Assembly (NCBI GenBank): GCA_030630935.1
Contig: DAOVMD010000107.1
Location: 1-8,582 of the forward strand
Direction of reading: 5' to 3'
Length of the DNA: 8,582 bases
Source of the DNA: Candidatus Mcinerneyibacteriota bacterium
Lineage (GTDB): Bacteria > AUK180 > JAQVHJ01
A program made the position numbers and the translations under genes. Numbering within the stretch: position 1 is the stretch's first letter; each line of letters starts with the position of its first letter. The notes under the pieces were generated by a model. The model was not told the DNA's origin and did no database searches. It saw nothing but the letters and a program-made list of their open reading frames with translations. This document shows, one piece after another, positions 8,017-8,582 of this stretch.

Positions 8017-8066
8017 CTCGTCTCCTAATTTTTTATATTATTATAGATTATTAAAAATTATTTTAA

Positions 8067-8095
8067 ATTATATCATAAATAATATTTAATGTCAA
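8067..8095 (-). promoter_or_regulatory. Consensus sigma70 promoter of the four-gene membrane operon
   Basis: On the minus strand, TTGACA (8095-8090) and TATAAT (8072-8067) are separated by exactly 17 nt. The -10 is preceded by TGA, giving an extended -10 element (TGATATAAT). All twelve core positions match the housekeeping consensus. AT tracts upstream of the -35 (about 8097-8112) could act as an UP element. Transcription should start near 8060, giving an AT-rich leader of about 44 nt before the AGGAG and ATG. No operator-like palindrome overlaps it, so strong constitutive expression is the simplest reading. Confidence 0.88.
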
Positions 8096-8122
8096 CGAAA
8101 AAATGTTAATTTGAGGAAATAT

Positions 8123-8245
8123 GGCTTTCCAAAAGCCTGTTATTTGTCATTATCCCGACGCGTCGGGATGACTTCCGTTACACTCCAGCCACACGCTAAA
8201 GCAAAGTGTGGCAATCTCAAAACATCGCTTTGCTCTGCAAGTAAA
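8123..8245. repeat. Palindrome-rich, probably dispersed intergenic repeat
   Basis: This stretch contains three inverted repeats in close succession: a 6-bp stem with a 3-nt loop (ggcttt/aaagcc, 8123-8137), a perfect 18-bp palindrome atcccgacgcgtcgggat (8152-8169), extended by gtcat/atgac with a small bulge, and a 7-bp stem gccacac/gtgtggc (8188-8212). It is clearly GC-richer than the flanking AT-rich leader. Read in frame on the minus strand it gives a peptide (VLRLPHFALACGWSVTEV...) of a type I associate with spurious ORFs from dispersed repeats in uncultured bacterial genomes. Copy number cannot be judged from one window. Confidence 0.55.
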
Positions 8246-8300
8246 AATGAAGAGTGAATAATGAACAAGTAAGAATTATCTTGCATTATGTATGAAAATG

Positions 8301-8470
8301 CAGTAGGGGCTACCGAGTCGAATCGAGCGAAGCGAGATCTAGCTTGCGTCCCCGCCCTGACCATAAGAAATAAAACACCCATACGATAAAAAGATAAAAA
8401 CAAGAGAAATAAATCCAACCGTAGAGAGGTCAGGAACCACGCGCTTCGCTTGGGTTCGGGATAAACCCCG
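8301..8470. repeat. Second repeat-like block with inverted 'agcgaagcg' copies
   Basis: This block holds agcgaagcg at 8326-8334 and its exact reverse complement cgcttcgct at 8442-8450. It also has short GC stems: taggggc (8304-8310) against gtccccgccct (8348-8358), and cggg/cccg around 8457-8470. An AT-rich segment (about 8362-8420) separates the two halves. The base composition changes sharply within the spacer, which suggests inserted mosaic repeats rather than a gene. No transposase or clear target-site duplication is visible. Confidence 0.4.
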
Positions 8471-8512
8471 GACACAGAAAAAAACAAGAAGAAAAACCAA
8501 AATATTTTTCAT
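8339..8512 (-). CDS. Doubtful 57-codon ORF with a signal-peptide-like start, possible gene remnant
   Basis: The ATG at 8512-8510 has an AGGA 8 nt upstream and opens a 57-codon frame ending at TAG (8341-8339). The first residues, MKNILVFLLVFFC, look like a secretion signal, but the following sequence (RGLSRTQAKRVVPDLSTV...) runs straight into the repeat-like block and shows no domain. It may be the 5' stub of a secreted-protein gene interrupted by repeats, or simple coincidence in AT-rich DNA. Another frame over the same region (8140-8487) would have to start at TTG and is less credible. Confidence 0.2.
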   Translation of the reverse strand: MKNILVFLLVFFCVRGLSRTQAKRVVPDLSTVGFISLVFIFLSYGCFISYGQGGDAS

Positions 8513-8582
8513 CGCGATGTCCTATGAACATACAGGACGTCTGCTCTACGCTTGTCGCAGTACTTTAATCTATAAAACAACT

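Larger units (their letters stand above)
8017..8582. other. Long intergenic spacer with promoter and mosaic repeats
   Basis: About 570 nt without a convincing gene. From left to right: the AT-only leader and consensus promoter of the membrane operon (to about 8115), a palindrome-rich block (8123-8245), an AT-rich stretch (8246-8300), a second repeat-like block (8301-8470), and a terminal segment. The terminal segment holds the perfect palindrome catcgcgatg (8510-8519) and an imperfect hairpin gtcctatg/catacaggac (8519-8538, one bulged base). No tRNA, rRNA or known riboswitch pattern was recognised. The neighbouring gene to the right is outside the window. Confidence 0.7.

Noticed and set aside
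7685-8089. 134-codon plus-strand frame opposite the start of the large gene
   Set aside because: Its Ser/Phe-rich product is the antisense of the Lys/Glu-rich spacer, and it covers the promoter of the operon; a shadow of the real gene.
8123-8145. Plus-strand terminator at the ggcttt/aaagcc hairpin
   Set aside because: The stem is only 6 bp and the downstream sequence (tgttatttg) is a poor T tract; there is no plus-strand gene to terminate. More likely part of the repeat block.
8140-8487. 115-codon minus-strand frame in the right spacer
   Set aside because: It needs a TTG start, has no good ribosome binding site, crosses both palindrome-rich blocks, and its peptide resembles known spurious repeat-derived ORFs.

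Overview
The window looks like part of an AT-rich bacterial chromosome. All seven convincing protein-coding genes lie on the minus strand, have good Shine-Dalgarno sequences (GGAGG type) and form two compact operons. There is no rRNA, tRNA, CRISPR array, transposase or recognisable phage gene. Nothing fixes the taxonomy. The gene families, and the repeat-rich spacer at the right end (which yields spurious peptides of the 'LRLPHFALACGWSVTEV' sort), resemble uncultured candidate-phylum genomes such as WOR-3/Stahlbacteria; that is an impression only.

Right spacer, 8017-8582: about 570 nt without a convincing gene. Its left end carries a textbook sigma70 promoter (TTGACA, 17 nt, TATAAT with an extended -10 TG) pointing into operon 1. 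The rest is a patchwork of GC-richer palindromes and repeat-like segments, plus a doubtful 57-codon ORF that starts like a secreted protein.

Operon 1, 8016 down to 2358: four membrane-protein genes separated by 18, 11 and 14 nt and closed by a strong intrinsic terminator at 2291-2322. The first gene encodes a 1160-residue protein: signal peptide, Lys/Glu/Pro-rich linker, FN3-like strand region, about 680 mostly helical residues, one membrane span, a conserved DUF6754-type domain predicted to be cytoplasmic, and a last membrane span. The second and fourth genes encode polytopic membrane proteins of about six spans each. The third encodes a protein anchored at both ends with an extracytoplasmic alpha/beta-looking domain. 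I infer that they form one envelope complex. Its function is unknown, and it is the best candidate here for an undescribed system. Parts of the third protein seem to match the pattern of the DUF6754 domain, so related folds may sit on opposite faces of the membrane.

Operon 2, 2230 down to 58: an ECF sigma factor (GTG start), a membrane-bound zinc-finger (HxxxCxxC) anti-sigma factor and a secreted, membrane-anchored bactofilin-like beta-helix protein, spaced by 14 and 11 nt. This is a standard envelope-sensing sigma/anti-sigma pair with an unusual third partner. The terminator between the operons suggests they are transcribed separately; no regulatory link between them is visible.
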